Assembly: GCA_029939995.1 (NCBI GenBank)
Contig: JAOZRW010000016.1
Span: 1 to 45,910 of the forward strand
From: Acidimicrobiia bacterium
GTDB taxonomy: Bacteria; Actinomycetota; Acidimicrobiia; Spongiisociales; UBA5794
Reading direction: 5' to 3'
Length of the DNA stretch: 45,910 nt
Shown: positions 27,225-34,854 of the stretch, one piece after another
Layout of the letters: each line of letters begins with the position of its first letter
How positions within the stretch are numbered: the first letter of the stretch is position 1
Notes under the pieces: generated by a model
The model's database searches: none
Told to the model about the DNA's origin: nothing
The model's input: the letters and a program-made list of their open reading frames with translations, nothing else
Made by a program: the position numbers and the translations under genes

Positions 27225-27252
27225 ATTATGGCAGGACTGATGGAACTGTCAA
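27225..27252 (-). promoter_or_regulatory. Consensus promoter of the ilv operon
   Basis: TTGACA (27247-27252), 16 nt, CATAAT (27225-27230) on the minus strand. This is the best sigma70-type promoter in the window. Predicted start near 27218, about 130 nt before ilvB. Confidence 0.85.
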
Positions 27253-27259
27253 GACAAGC

Positions 27260-28486
27260 ATGAACGTCGACAAACACTTGCGCGTGGTCCTCGGGCCCGC
27301 GATCGACGCCGCCAGGGCCGCGATGCGCGATCTCGAAGACGATGACGTACCCGGACGACTCCGCCCGATCGCGAAGCGTGGAGACGGGCGGCTGCCGGTG
27401 CCGCTCGTGGCGACGCTCCTGCGGAGCATCGACGAAGACGAGTGGTTCCGGTCCAAAGCACTCGAGGCGTTCGAGCGCAAGGGATCGTCGGATCCGGTCG
27501 CCGGCGCCTACCTGAGAAGAGACACCGGATGGTGGAGGCTCGTCTGCGACGCCGTCGGCGAGCGAGCGTCGGACGAGGCGGCCGGTCGATCGAGACGTCT
27601 CGAACGGGACCTCGAAGACCTGCGGGAACGCTCGCTCTCGGATCGAGCGAAACTCAAGACCGCGCGGAAGGAGGCCGACGCCGCCGCCAGGACGGCTCGG
27701 GCATCGATCGACGAGCGTCTCGGACCTCTCCGTTCGGCGCTCTCCGACGCACGACTCGAACGGGATCGGGCGCTCGAGCAGGCCGACCGGCTGCGCATGG
27801 AGGCCGAGGAAGCACGCTCGGACCGTTTCGAGGCGGAGCGGATCGCCGCCTCGCTCACGGAACAGGTGAGGCACGCGAAACGGATGGTCGCGGATCTCCG
27901 CAGACGCGCCGAGGAAGGCACCTCCGAGTCGGTTCCCCGCGATCCGATCGAGCGAGCGAGATGGCTCGATCGGATCGCCGTGAACTCCGCCCCCTACCGG
28001 GAGGCGCTCACCGACGTCTCGCCGGGCGATGTCGGGGACACACCCGCAGACCGGCTCCTGCCCGCGGGTATCGCACCGGATTCGGCACCGGCCATCGATG
28101 CTCTGGCGGGCGTCGACGGAGTCGTCGTTGTGATCGACGGTCACAACCTCCTCGGTGCGCTGGATCCGTCCACGATGGCGACCGGCCGGGCGAGGAGGAA
28201 CCTGATCGTCGCTCTGGGGAGGTTGGTGCGCCACCTGGGATCTTCATCCGTGGAGATCGTCTTCGATTCCGGGCTTCGGGATGGTCGGGCGGTGTCCCGG
28301 AGCGACGACGGCGTCGTCGTTCGATTCGCACCCGAGGAGCTGATCGCAGACGATGTCATCGTCCAACTCGCGGAAGAGCACGGTGCGGCAGCGGTCGTGA
28401 TCTCCGACGACCGCGAGGTGCGGGAGCGTTCCGGTCGGTACGGAGCGACGGTGCTCTGGGCCGCCGCTCTCGCCGATTGGTTGTGA
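27260..28486 (+). CDS. Coiled-coil protein with C-terminal NYN (YacP-like) RNase domain
   Basis: 408 residues. The N-terminal part (about 1-110) has no family I recognise. The middle (about 110-225) is a highly charged, Arg/Glu/Ala-rich coiled coil. The C-terminus (about 285-408) is a NYN/PIN-like domain: VVVVIDGHNLLGAL with the first acidic residue, RRNLIVALGRLVRHLG, VEIVFDSG, DDVIVQLAEEHGAAAVVISDDREVR and LWAAALADWL. YacP/Rae1-type NYN proteins act on RNA, in some cases on ribosome-bound mRNA; the same role here is inference. Divergent from the ilv promoter, so their control regions overlap; no good Shine-Dalgarno. Confidence 0.83.
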   Translation: MNVDKHLRVVLGPAIDAARAAMRDLEDDDVPGRLRPIAKRGDGRLPVPLVATLLRSIDEDEWFRSKALEAFERKGSSDPVAGAYLRRDTGWWRLVCDAVGERASDEAAGRSRRLERDLEDLRERSLSDRAKLKTARKEADAAARTARASIDERLGPLRSALSDARLERDRALEQADRLRMEAEEARSDRFEAERIAASLTEQVRHAKRMVADLRRRAEEGTSESVPRDPIERARWLDRIAVNSAPYREALTDVSPGDVGDTPADRLLPAGIAPDSAPAIDALAGVDGVVVVIDGHNLLGALDPSTMATGRARRNLIVALGRLVRHLGSSSVEIVFDSGLRDGRAVSRSDDGVVVRFAPEELIADDVIVQLAEEHGAAAVVISDDREVRERSGRYGATVLWAAALADWL

Positions 28487-28493
28487 GCCGGGC

Positions 28494-29528
28494 TCAGAGG
28501 ACGAGTTCGGCCAGCGTGCGAACGGTGGCGAGATCGGTCGTCGCTGCGATGAGCGTGGTGATCCCGGATTCCCGCCAGGCGTCGAGTCGGTCGGCGATGC
28601 GCGCTCTCGATCCCACGAGACTCACCTCGTCGACCAGGGCGTCGGGGACCTCTCGCATCGCGTCCATCTTCCGGCCGGCGAGATACGCGTCCTGGATCCG
28701 GTCCGCGGCCTCGCCGTACCCGTAGCGGTGGGCGAGGTCGTGGTAGAAGTTCTTCCCCCGCGACCCCATGCCGCCGATGTACAGGGAGAGCATCGGTTTC
28801 GCGGCGAGTCGCGCCCGGTCGAGATCGTCGTCGACGGCCACGGTCACGGTCACCGCGGTGTCGAACCGGCGTGCCTTGTCGGGCTCACCCGATCGGTCGA
28901 ACCCGTCGGCGAGAAGCGGTCTGAAGACCGAATCGGCCTGCTCCGGCGAGTAGAAGACCGGAAGCCAACCGTCGGCGATCTCGGCCGTCAGCCGGACGTT
29001 GTTGGGGCCGATCGCCGCGAGGTAGATGGGCATCCGGGGCGACAGGGGCCTGTCGATGAGTCTGAGCGGTTTTCCGAGGCCGGTGGCGTCGGGCCCCCGG
29101 TACGGCATCTGGTAGTACTCGCCGTCGAACTCGACCGGTTCGTCGCGTGCGATGATCTTCCTCAGGATCTGCACGTACTCCCGGGTGACCCGCAGCGGCT
29201 TCCCGTACGGACGGCCGTGCCATCCCTCGACGACCTGCGGGCCGGAAACGCCGAGTCCGAGGAGGAAGCGGCCTCCCGACAGACGGTCGAGCGTCGTTGC
29301 GGTCATCGCTGTCATCGCGGGCGTTCTCGCCGGCATCTGGAGGATCGCCGAACCGAGCTTGATCCGATCGGTTCGCCCGGCCAGATAGGCGAGGGGAGAG
29401 ACCGCGTCGGATCCGTACGCTTCAGCGATCCACACGGAGTCGTACCCGAGCCGTTCCGCTTCGGTGATGAGCGTCGTGTCCGCGACGACTGTCGTGCCCC
29501 AGTAGCCGAGATTGAGACCGAGGCGCAC
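28494..29528 (-). CDS. LLM-class (F420-dependent type) oxidoreductase
   Basis: 344 residues starting at a GTG (29528), six bases after the hypA stop codon begins. Luciferase-like TIM barrel: [88 protein letters not shown], and [21 protein letters not shown]. The pattern fits actinobacterial F420-dependent enzymes rather than FMN luciferases, which would imply an F420-making host; the substrate is unknown. Probably cotranscribed with hypA; convergent with the NYN gene (7-nt gap). Confidence 0.85.
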   Translation of the reverse strand: MRLGLNLGYWGTTVVADTTLITEAERLGYDSVWIAEAYGSDAVSPLAYLAGRTDRIKLGSAILQMPARTPAMTAMTATTLDRLSGGRFLLGLGVSGPQVVEGWHGRPYGKPLRVTREYVQILRKIIARDEPVEFDGEYYQMPYRGPDATGLGKPLRLIDRPLSPRMPIYLAAIGPNNVRLTAEIADGWLPVFYSPEQADSVFRPLLADGFDRSGEPDKARRFDTAVTVTVAVDDDLDRARLAAKPMLSLYIGGMGSRGKNFYHDLAHRYGYGEAADRIQDAYLAGRKMDAMREVPDALVDEVSLVGSRARIADRLDAWRESGITTLIAATTDLATVRTLAELVL

Positions 29529-29531
29529 GGA

Positions 29532-29870
29532 TCAGGGCTCGTCGTACCGGACGGCCGTGACGCGTGTCTCGTCACCGGAGACCACGGTGGCGTCGCCACC
29601 GCACCGCGGACAGCGGAGCAGATCCGGGTTCGGGCTCTCGAGGTCGCCGCATGCCGGGCAGCGAACAACGAGCGGGACCTCGACGATCACGAGTTCGGCG
29701 TTCTGCGCCGGAGTTCCCTGCGACGCGATCTCGAACCCGAATCGCAACGAGTCGGCAACGACGGCGCTCAGCGGCCCGATCTCGACGGTCACGCCGGTGA
29801 GGGTTCCTCCATCGGGGACGGCGGCTGCAGCGGCTTCGATGATGTTCCTGGCGATACCGACTTCGTGCAT
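29532..29870 (-). CDS. hypA: HypA/HybF-family nickel metallochaperone
   Basis: 112 residues from the ATG at 29870, which gives the invariant MHE N-terminus (nickel ligands at the amino terminus and H2, with E3). Zinc site C71, C74, C87, C90 (CPAC, CPRC). Family motifs LTGVTVEIGPLSAVVADSLRFGFEIAS. HypA delivers nickel to [NiFe] hydrogenase and sometimes urease; no hydrogenase, urease or other hyp gene is in the window. TACTGT at 29877-29882 ends 6 nt before the ATG, suggesting a leaderless mRNA that also covers the LLM gene. Confidence 0.9.
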   Translation of the reverse strand: MHEVGIARNIIEAAAAAVPDGGTLTGVTVEIGPLSAVVADSLRFGFEIASQGTPAQNAELVIVEVPLVVRCPACGDLESPNPDLLRCPRCGGDATVVSGDETRVTAVRYDEP

Positions 29871-29876
29871 GAGCCA

Positions 29877-29882
29877 ACAGTA
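29877..29882 (-). promoter_or_regulatory. -10 element (TACTGT), leaderless start of hypA
   Basis: TACTGT fits TAnnnT and ends 6 nt before the hypA ATG. No Shine-Dalgarno is present. Confidence 0.5.
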
Positions 29883-29940
29883 GAGCACGAGACGGCGCCA
29901 AGATCCACCGGCGGGCCTTTCGCGACGGTTCCCGCGTTTC

Positions 29941-29962
29941 TGTCACACCCGGTCCGTAGGTT
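29941..29962 (+). promoter_or_regulatory. PafBC/RecA-NDp-type promoter of the small Cys-rich gene
   Basis: TGTCACAC, 8 nt, TAGGTT. The 20 bases 29933-29952 are identical to 5934-5953 upstream of the HNH gene, and the -10 spacing is the same. Predicted transcription start near 29969, about 20 nt before the ATG. Confidence 0.75.
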
Positions 29963-29988
29963 GTCCTCATCGATCGAAAGGAGCGACC

Positions 29989-30195
29989 ATGATCATCGAC
30001 TGCGACGCGTGCGTGATGGATGGGACGGCAGCCTGTGCCGACTGCATCGTGCCGATGCTGCTGTCTGAGAGCGCCGGGCCGACCCGGATCGGTGACGACG
30101 AGGAGGCGGCGCTTCGCAACCTGTCTGAAGCGGGGCTCGTAGCTCCGATCCGTCTCGTCGGCCGACGAACAGATCGAGGTGTTGCCCTGGCCTGA
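29989..30195 (+). CDS. Small four-cysteine protein, putative damage-inducible
   Basis: 68 residues. C5, C8, C16 and C19 (CDAC, seven residues, CADC) form a compact CxxC-x7-CxxC site able to bind zinc or an iron-sulfur cluster. The rest holds an acidic helix (GDDEEAALRNLSEAGLV) and a basic tail. I do not recognise a named family. The start is firm: AAAGGAG five bases before the ATG and a PafBC-type promoter upstream. The queG-like gene begins 17 nt after its stop. A DNA-damage role is inferred from the promoter only. Confidence 0.75.
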   Translation: MIIDCDACVMDGTAACADCIVPMLLSESAGPTRIGDDEEAALRNLSEAGLVAPIRLVGRRTDRGVALA

Positions 30196-30200
30196 CGGCG

Positions 30201-30206
30201 TATATT
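30201..30206 (+). promoter_or_regulatory. -10 element (TATATT) before the queG-like gene
   Basis: TATATT ends 6 nt before the GTG at 30213, compatible with a leaderless transcript independent of the small Cys-rich gene. No clear -35. Confidence 0.5.
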
Positions 30207-30212
30207 TGCGGC

Positions 30213-31313
30213 GTGCTGCACAACGACCTTCGCGACATCGCCGTCGACCACGGCTGCATCGGATTCGGCGTCACGACGGCGGAGCCCTTCGCCGGTCTGG
30301 AAGAGGAGATGGTCGAGCGGAAGAGTTCCGGGCTCGCCGCCAACCTCGCCTTCACATACCGGGATCCGTCGGTCGCATCCGACGTACGCCGCACGTATCC
30401 GTGGGCGGAGCGACTCGTAGCGCTGGCGTTCCCGTATCTCCCGGATGCCGGTCGCTCCGAACGGGAGGCGGGAACGCTCCGGATCGCTCGCTTCGCCGAC
30501 GGCGACCGATATGAGGGGCTCCGGACGGCGCTCGGCGCCGTGGCCGCGCGGCTGTCCGGCGCAGGCCACCGGGCGGAGATCTTGAGCGACGACACGCGGC
30601 TCGTGGATCGTGCCGTCGCGGTGCGTGCGGGGGTCGCGTGGGCCGGGAAGAGCGCGATGGCTCTCGTGCCGGGTGCAGGGCCGTGGGTGCTCCTCGGTTC
30701 GGTCGTCACGGATGCCGCCCTCGACGTCGGAGGACCGATGAGGCGATCGTGCGGCACGTGCGTCGCATGCATCCCGGCGTGTCCGACCGGGGCGATCCTC
30801 GACGACGGAGTCATCGACGTGCCGCGTTGCCTTGCCTACGTGCTCCAGGCGCCGGGGGTGATCCCCATCGACCTGCGCGAGGCGGTCGGGGACCGGCTCT
30901 ACGGTTGCGACGATTGCCTGACCTCCTGCCCGCCGGGCCATCACGTCCTCGAATCGGCTCTTCCCGTCCCGGGTCCCCGGATCATCGACGTCCTCGGTTC
31001 GACCGATCGGGAACTGCTCGGCCGATACGGCCACTTCTACCTCCCCGGCCGGCGGCCCAGGTTCCTCAGGAGGAACGCCCTCGTAGCAGCGGGCAACGAT
31101 CGGTCGGCGCATCTCGAGTCTGTAGTGATCGGGTACGCCGGCCACCCCGACTGGCTCCTGCGTGCCCATGCCGCATGGGCCATCGGGAGGTTCGGCACCG
31201 GGGTCGGGCTTCGAGCGCTCGAACGGGCGATCGAAGAAGAACGCGACGGCAGGGTCCGGGCCGAGATCCACCGTGCGAAAGAACGGTGGACCGCCGGAGC
31301 CGGTCTACGCTGA
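30213..31313 (+). CDS. queG: Epoxyqueuosine reductase-like protein (QueG)
   Basis: 366 residues from a GTG. The cobalamin-binding N-terminal half has the family segment DTRLVDRAVAVRAGVAWAGKSAM (catalytic Asp region; usual form GW-GKN). Two [4Fe-4S] ferredoxin-like motifs follow: CGTCVACIPACPTGAI and GCDDCLTSCPPG. A HEAT-like C-terminus (about 280-350) is also typical. QueG reduces epoxyqueuosine to queuosine in tRNA. The WAGKS variant and the absence of other que genes here leave room for another corrinoid/Fe-S reductase role. Followed after 4 nt by a small membrane protein gene. Confidence 0.83.
   Translation: MLHNDLRDIAVDHGCIGFGVTTAEPFAGLEEEMVERKSSGLAANLAFTYRDPSVASDVRRTYPWAERLVALAFPYLPDAGRSEREAGTLRIARFADGDRYEGLRTALGAVAARLSGAGHRAEILSDDTRLVDRAVAVRAGVAWAGKSAMALVPGAGPWVLLGSVVTDAALDVGGPMRRSCGTCVACIPACPTGAILDDGVIDVPRCLAYVLQAPGVIPIDLREAVGDRLYGCDDCLTSCPPGHHVLESALPVPGPRIIDVLGSTDRELLGRYGHFYLPGRRPRFLRRNALVAAGNDRSAHLESVVIGYAGHPDWLLRAHAAWAIGRFGTGVGLRALERAIEEERDGRVRAEIHRAKERWTAGAGLR
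31306..31311 (+). promoter_or_regulatory. -10 element (TACGCT) before the small membrane protein gene
   Basis: TACGCT lies in the last codons of queG and ends 6 nt before the ATG at 31318. The same hexamer and spacing recur before the aminotransferase at 38492. Confidence 0.4.
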
Positions 31314-31317
31314 CGCC

Positions 31318-31605
31318 ATGGTCCCGGTCTACGCCATCGCGCTCTTCATCGGCTTCCTCATGCTGCTCGCCTGGATCGTGGGCGTCGCCGTCGGCACGTG
31401 GGTCGAAGGATGGGAGTTCGCCGATCCGGAGCGGCGCTTCGGAGTGATCGGCCGGTCGGTCGTCGCGGGGACGGTCGGGTTCGGAATGGCAGGGATGTCG
31501 GCGTCGTTCGGCGGCTGGCCCCCGGCGCTCGCCGTCCTCGGCGCCCTCGGAGGCGCGGCGGCGATGGTGCTCGTGGCACGCTTCTTCGGCCCCGAGAGCG
31601 ACTGA
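31318..31605 (+). CDS. Small integral membrane protein, unknown function
   Basis: 95 residues with three hydrophobic segments (about 4-26, 43-60 and 66-89) and a short loop WVEGWEFADPERRFG between the first two. No family recognised. Start ATG at 31318; the stop overlaps the metallophosphoesterase start by one base (TGATG), so the two are probably cotranslated. Confidence 0.7.
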   Translation: MVPVYAIALFIGFLMLLAWIVGVAVGTWVEGWEFADPERRFGVIGRSVVAGTVGFGMAGMSASFGGWPPALAVLGALGGAAAMVLVARFFGPESD

Positions 31606-32357
31606 TGCTCATCGTCGCAGACGTCCACGGTGCAGCCGACACGCTCCGGCGGGTGGCATCGATGGGGGAGACGCTTCTGGTCCTAGGTGATCTCATCAAC
31701 TACATCGACTACCGGTCGAACGAGGGGATCGTGGCGGACATCTCCGGCAAGGCGCTCGTCGACGAGTTCGTGCGCCTCCGCGCCGAGGAGGGGCACGCCG
31801 CCGCATCCGATCTGTGGCACCGCCACTGGGCGGGGAGAGAAGACGAGCTGCAGGAACGATACCGGGCGGCGGCCGAGGAATCCTACGTGGAGGTGTGCGG
31901 CGCGCTCGCCGGATGCGACGCGTACGTGACCTACGGCAACGTGGATCGACCGGACATGTTGCGCGACCACCTGCCGGATGGGGTGCGCTTCGTCGACGGC
32001 GAGGTCGTCGAGATCGAAGGTCTCCGGGTGGGGTTCGCAGGCGGGGGCCTGGCCAGGATCGGAACACCCGGCGAGATCACCGAGGATGACATGGAGTCGA
32101 AGCTCTCCGGCCTCGGCCCCGTCGACATCCTCGCAACGCACGTCGCCCCGGCCGTGCCCGCTCTCGCCTGTGACGTGATCGGCGGCAGTGAGAAGGGCTC
32201 CGTCGCGGTTCTCGACTACATCGAGAGGCACCGTCCGCCGTTCCACTACTTCGGGGACATCCACCAGCCTCAAGCGACGCGATGGCGGATCGGGCCGACC
32301 CGTTGCGTCAACGTCGGATACTTTCGTGCGACCGGACGCCCCGTTCGCCATGGCTGA
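31605..32357 (+). CDS. Calcineurin-like metallophosphoesterase
   Basis: 250 residues. All five metallophosphoesterase motifs are visible: DVHG at the N-terminus, GDLINY, YGNVDRPD, ATHVAP and FGDIHQPQ, giving the Asp/His/Asn ligands of a di-metal site. Substrate unknown; a phosphodiesterase is most likely. The frame upstream of 31605 is an out-of-frame reading of the preceding gene. It overlaps the methyltransferase start by 8 nt. Confidence 0.87.
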   Translation: MLIVADVHGAADTLRRVASMGETLLVLGDLINYIDYRSNEGIVADISGKALVDEFVRLRAEEGHAAASDLWHRHWAGREDELQERYRAAAEESYVEVCGALAGCDAYVTYGNVDRPDMLRDHLPDGVRFVDGEVVEIEGLRVGFAGGGLARIGTPGEITEDDMESKLSGLGPVDILATHVAPAVPALACDVIGGSEKGSVAVLDYIERHRPPFHYFGDIHQPQATRWRIGPTRCVNVGYFRATGRPVRHG

Positions 32358-33093
32358 CGTCGATCTCGACCGTCTCGCCGAGGCCTATGCGCACCGGCCA
32401 CCGTCGGTCGCGTCCCTCGAACGCGCGGACCGGGCGGCGAAGACGCTGCGTCCCAATGCGCGCATCCTGGACGTCGGCGGCGGTCCCGGGAACCATGCAG
32501 CCCTGTGGCGAGACGGCGGCCACCGCCCGGTTCTCCTGGATCCATCGGCGGAGATGCTCACGAGGGCGACGGCCCGCGGGGTCGCCGCCGTACGGGGGCG
32601 GTCCCAGGCGATGCCGTTCCGGTTCGACGTTTTCGACCTCGTCTGGTTCCACCTATCGATCCACTACGGCGACTGGCGAGCCGCCGCCGATGAGGCGGTC
32701 CGCGTGATGAAGGACGACGGACGGGTCGAGATCTGGACCCTCGGCACCGACCACTTCGAGCAGTCCGATCTCGCCCGGTGGTTCCCGTCGATCCCGGTCA
32801 TCGACGCCGCCCGATTCCCCGACCCCGATCTGGTTGCCCGCCACCTTCGCCTCCGGTGCGCCCTGGTGTCGGTCGCCCATCCCGTCGAAGAGGTCGTGAC
32901 CACGGCCGGAGCCTGGTTACCGGCGATCGAAGCCGGGTTCGTGTCGACGCTGCAGCTGCTCCCATCCGACGAGCGGGCACGCGGACTCGAAGCGCTCCAT
33001 CGGAGGTACCGGGACCCCGATGAGACGATCAGATACCGCCTGCGTTACACCCACATCACCGCCACCCACCCGCAGCGAACCCTGGGTTCCTGA
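32350..33093 (+). CDS. Class I SAM-dependent methyltransferase
   Basis: 247 residues from the ATG at 32350. Rossmann-type methyltransferase with motif I RILDVGGGPGNHAALW, acidic end of strand 2 in VLLDPSAEML, AMPFRFDVFDLVWFHLSIHY (motif IV region) and EAVRVMKDDGRVEIWT (post-motif). Resembles the UbiE/Methyltransf_11 group; substrate unknown. Its last five sense codons and part of its stop context lie in the first copy of the palindrome GAACCCTGGGTTC. Confidence 0.83.
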   Translation: MADVDLDRLAEAYAHRPPSVASLERADRAAKTLRPNARILDVGGGPGNHAALWRDGGHRPVLLDPSAEMLTRATARGVAAVRGRSQAMPFRFDVFDLVWFHLSIHYGDWRAAADEAVRVMKDDGRVEIWTLGTDHFEQSDLARWFPSIPVIDAARFPDPDLVARHLRLRCALVSVAHPVEEVVTTAGAWLPAIEAGFVSTLQLLPSDERARGLEALHRRYRDPDETIRYRLRYTHITATHPQRTLGS

Positions 33094-33185
33094 CCCTGTA
33101 TATGACGTCTCCGGCCCGCGGTTCACGGTGCTCGTCCATACCGCGGGCCGGAGACGGCACATAGGACGCAGAGAACCCTGGGTTC
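33077..33185. repeat. Palindromic 109-bp element between methyltransferase and SRPBCC genes
   Basis: A 13-bp near-palindrome GAACCCTGGGTTC occurs at both ends (33077-33089, 33173-33185). Between them is a perfect 17-bp inverted repeat (33106-33122 with 33140-33156, starting CGTCTCCGGCCCGCGG) around a 17-nt loop. The bases between the end repeats and the stem also show partial inverted symmetry (CCTGTATATGA against a reverse complement reading CCTATGTGC). The left copy forms the 3' end of the methyltransferase coding sequence. It could be a REP/MITE-like element, a bidirectional terminator without T-tract, or a protein-binding site. Confidence 0.7.
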
Positions 33186-33247
33186 GTTGCGGGACGAGCG
33201 TGCGGGGGGTCGCTACGATTGGGGCACCACCGTACGAAGGAGCATTG

Positions 33248-33685
33248 ATGGAGGGGACGGTTCAGACGATCGAGATTGCCGCACCGCAGCAGCTCGTATA
33301 CGAGATCGCGCTCGATATCGAGCTCTACCCCGACTGGGCGGGCGGTGTCAAGTCCGTGAACGTGATCGAGGAAGACGAGTACGAGCGTCCGCTCGTGGCC
33401 GAGTTCCGCATCGATGCAATGATCAAGGAGATCTCGTACGTCCTCGACTACAAGTACGACCTCGAGAACGGATTCACCTGGGCGGCCCGGCCGAACGAGG
33501 ACCTGGTTCTGCTCGAAGGCAGTTATACGTTCAACGTGATCGACGACACCAACACCGAAGTCGTCTACGCCCTGCGGGTCGATCCGAACTTCAAGGTTCC
33601 CGGATTCCTCCGCAGGCAAGCGGAGAAGCAGATCGTGGGAACGGCGCTTCGCGGCCTGAAGAAACGAGCGGAAGAAGCCGCCTGA
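33248..33685 (+). CDS. SRPBCC (START-like/polyketide cyclase) family protein
   Basis: 145 residues. The opening MEGTVQTIEIAAPQQLVYEIALDIELYPDWAGGV and the end NFKVPGFLRRQAEKQIVGTALRGLKKRAEE match the cyclase/dehydrase branch of the SRPBCC fold, a hydrophobic-ligand pocket protein. AAGGAG five bases before the ATG fixes the start. The stop overlaps the ArsA-like gene by one base (TGATG). A partner role with the ATPase, such as lipid or hydrophobic cargo binding, is inference. Confidence 0.85.
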   Translation: MEGTVQTIEIAAPQQLVYEIALDIELYPDWAGGVKSVNVIEEDEYERPLVAEFRIDAMIKEISYVLDYKYDLENGFTWAARPNEDLVLLEGSYTFNVIDDTNTEVVYALRVDPNFKVPGFLRRQAEKQIVGTALRGLKKRAEEAA

Positions 33686-34854
33686 TGCGGGTCATCCTCG
33701 TCACCGGGAAAGGTGGCGTAGGCAAGACCACCGTTGCGGCATCCACGGCGATCCGTGCCGCCGATCTCGGACATCGCACACTCGTGATGTCGACGGATCC
33801 CGCTCACTCGTTGGCCGATGCTTATCAGACCCCGCTGGGCGACTCCCCGACGGAGGTCGTGGACTACCTCGCTGCGCAGCAGATCGATTCGCAACAGCGG
33901 CTCGAAGAGTCGTGGGGGGCGGTTCGCGACTACCTGACCGACATTTTCGACTGGTCCGGTCTGGAGGGGATCGAGGCGGAGGAGCTCACCGTCTTCCCAG
34001 GGATGGACGAGCTCTTCTCCCTGGCGAGCGTGCGCGATCACGTGGAGTCCGGTGAGTACGACACGATCATCGTCGACTGCGCTCCGACCGCAGAGACGCT
34101 GCGACTCCTGAGCCTCCCCGAGGTGATGTCGTGGTACATGGACAAGATGTTTCCCGTCGGCCGCCGGGTGGCGAAAGTGGTTCGGCCAGTCGTCAGCCGA
34201 GTGTCTTCGATGCCCTTGGCGGACGAACAGGTCTTCGACTCCGTCGCGCGTTTCTACGCGAGGATCGACGGCGTTCGAGAGATCCTCGGCGACCCCGAGA
34301 TGACCTCGGCACGGCTCGTGATGAACCCGGAGAAGATGGTCATCGCCGAAGCGCGGCGAACGTACACCTATCTCGGGCTGTTCGGATACGCCGTCGACTC
34401 GGCCGTCGTCAACCGGGTCCTCCCCGAGGCCGTGACCGACCCCTACTTCAAGCGATGGCACGAGATCCAGGCGGGTCACCTTGCGTCCGTCGACGAGGGT
34501 TTCGCCGACATCGACATCCGCCGCCTCCGCCTCTTCGACGAGGAGATGGTCGGACCGGAGCGGCTCCGCATCGTCGGCGAGGAGCTCTTCGGCGACACCG
34601 ACCCCACCGTGAGGCTCTCCGAGGGTCGCCCGTTCCGGGTCGAGGACGACGGCGACAACGTCGTGCTCGTGGTCGGCATGCCGTTCGCCGAACACTCGGA
34701 CCTCGACGTGATGCGTCACGAGGATGAGCTGTTCGTGACCGTCGGACCGTACCGGCGATCGATCGTGCTCCCGGATTCTCTTCGCCGCAGGCACGTCGTG
34801 CGTGCCAAACTTGCAGAAGGCGAATTGCGTGTGACGTTCGGGACGGTGGAGTGA
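33685..34854 (+). CDS. ArsA/Get3-family ATPase with C-terminal HSP20-like domain
   Basis: 389 residues. Deviant Walker A GKGGVGKTT (8-16), switch I STDPAHSLAD, switch II IIVDCAPTAETLRLL, a hydrophobic-rich helical insert, and VVNRVLPE before the specificity loop. The C-terminal 70 residues (VVLVVGMPFAEHSDLDV, DELFVTVGPYRRSIVLPDSL, LRVTF) form the ArsA HSP20-like domain seen in many bacterial members. No arsenite-binding cysteine set or ars genes are present, so arsenic export is unlikely; a targeting or chaperone ATPase is more plausible. It starts inside the SRPBCC stop codon and is followed by a small gene at its own stop. Confidence 0.88.
   Translation: MRVILVTGKGGVGKTTVAASTAIRAADLGHRTLVMSTDPAHSLADAYQTPLGDSPTEVVDYLAAQQIDSQQRLEESWGAVRDYLTDIFDWSGLEGIEAEELTVFPGMDELFSLASVRDHVESGEYDTIIVDCAPTAETLRLLSLPEVMSWYMDKMFPVGRRVAKVVRPVVSRVSSMPLADEQVFDSVARFYARIDGVREILGDPEMTSARLVMNPEKMVIAEARRTYTYLGLFGYAVDSAVVNRVLPEAVTDPYFKRWHEIQAGHLASVDEGFADIDIRRLRLFDEEMVGPERLRIVGEELFGDTDPTVRLSEGRPFRVEDDGDNVVLVVGMPFAEHSDLDVMRHEDELFVTVGPYRRSIVLPDSLRRRHVVRAKLAEGELRVTFGTVE

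Noticed and set aside
33685-34854. Arsenite efflux ATPase
   Set aside because: It has a single ATPase domain, no arsB, arsR or arsC neighbours and no obvious metal-binding cysteine triad.
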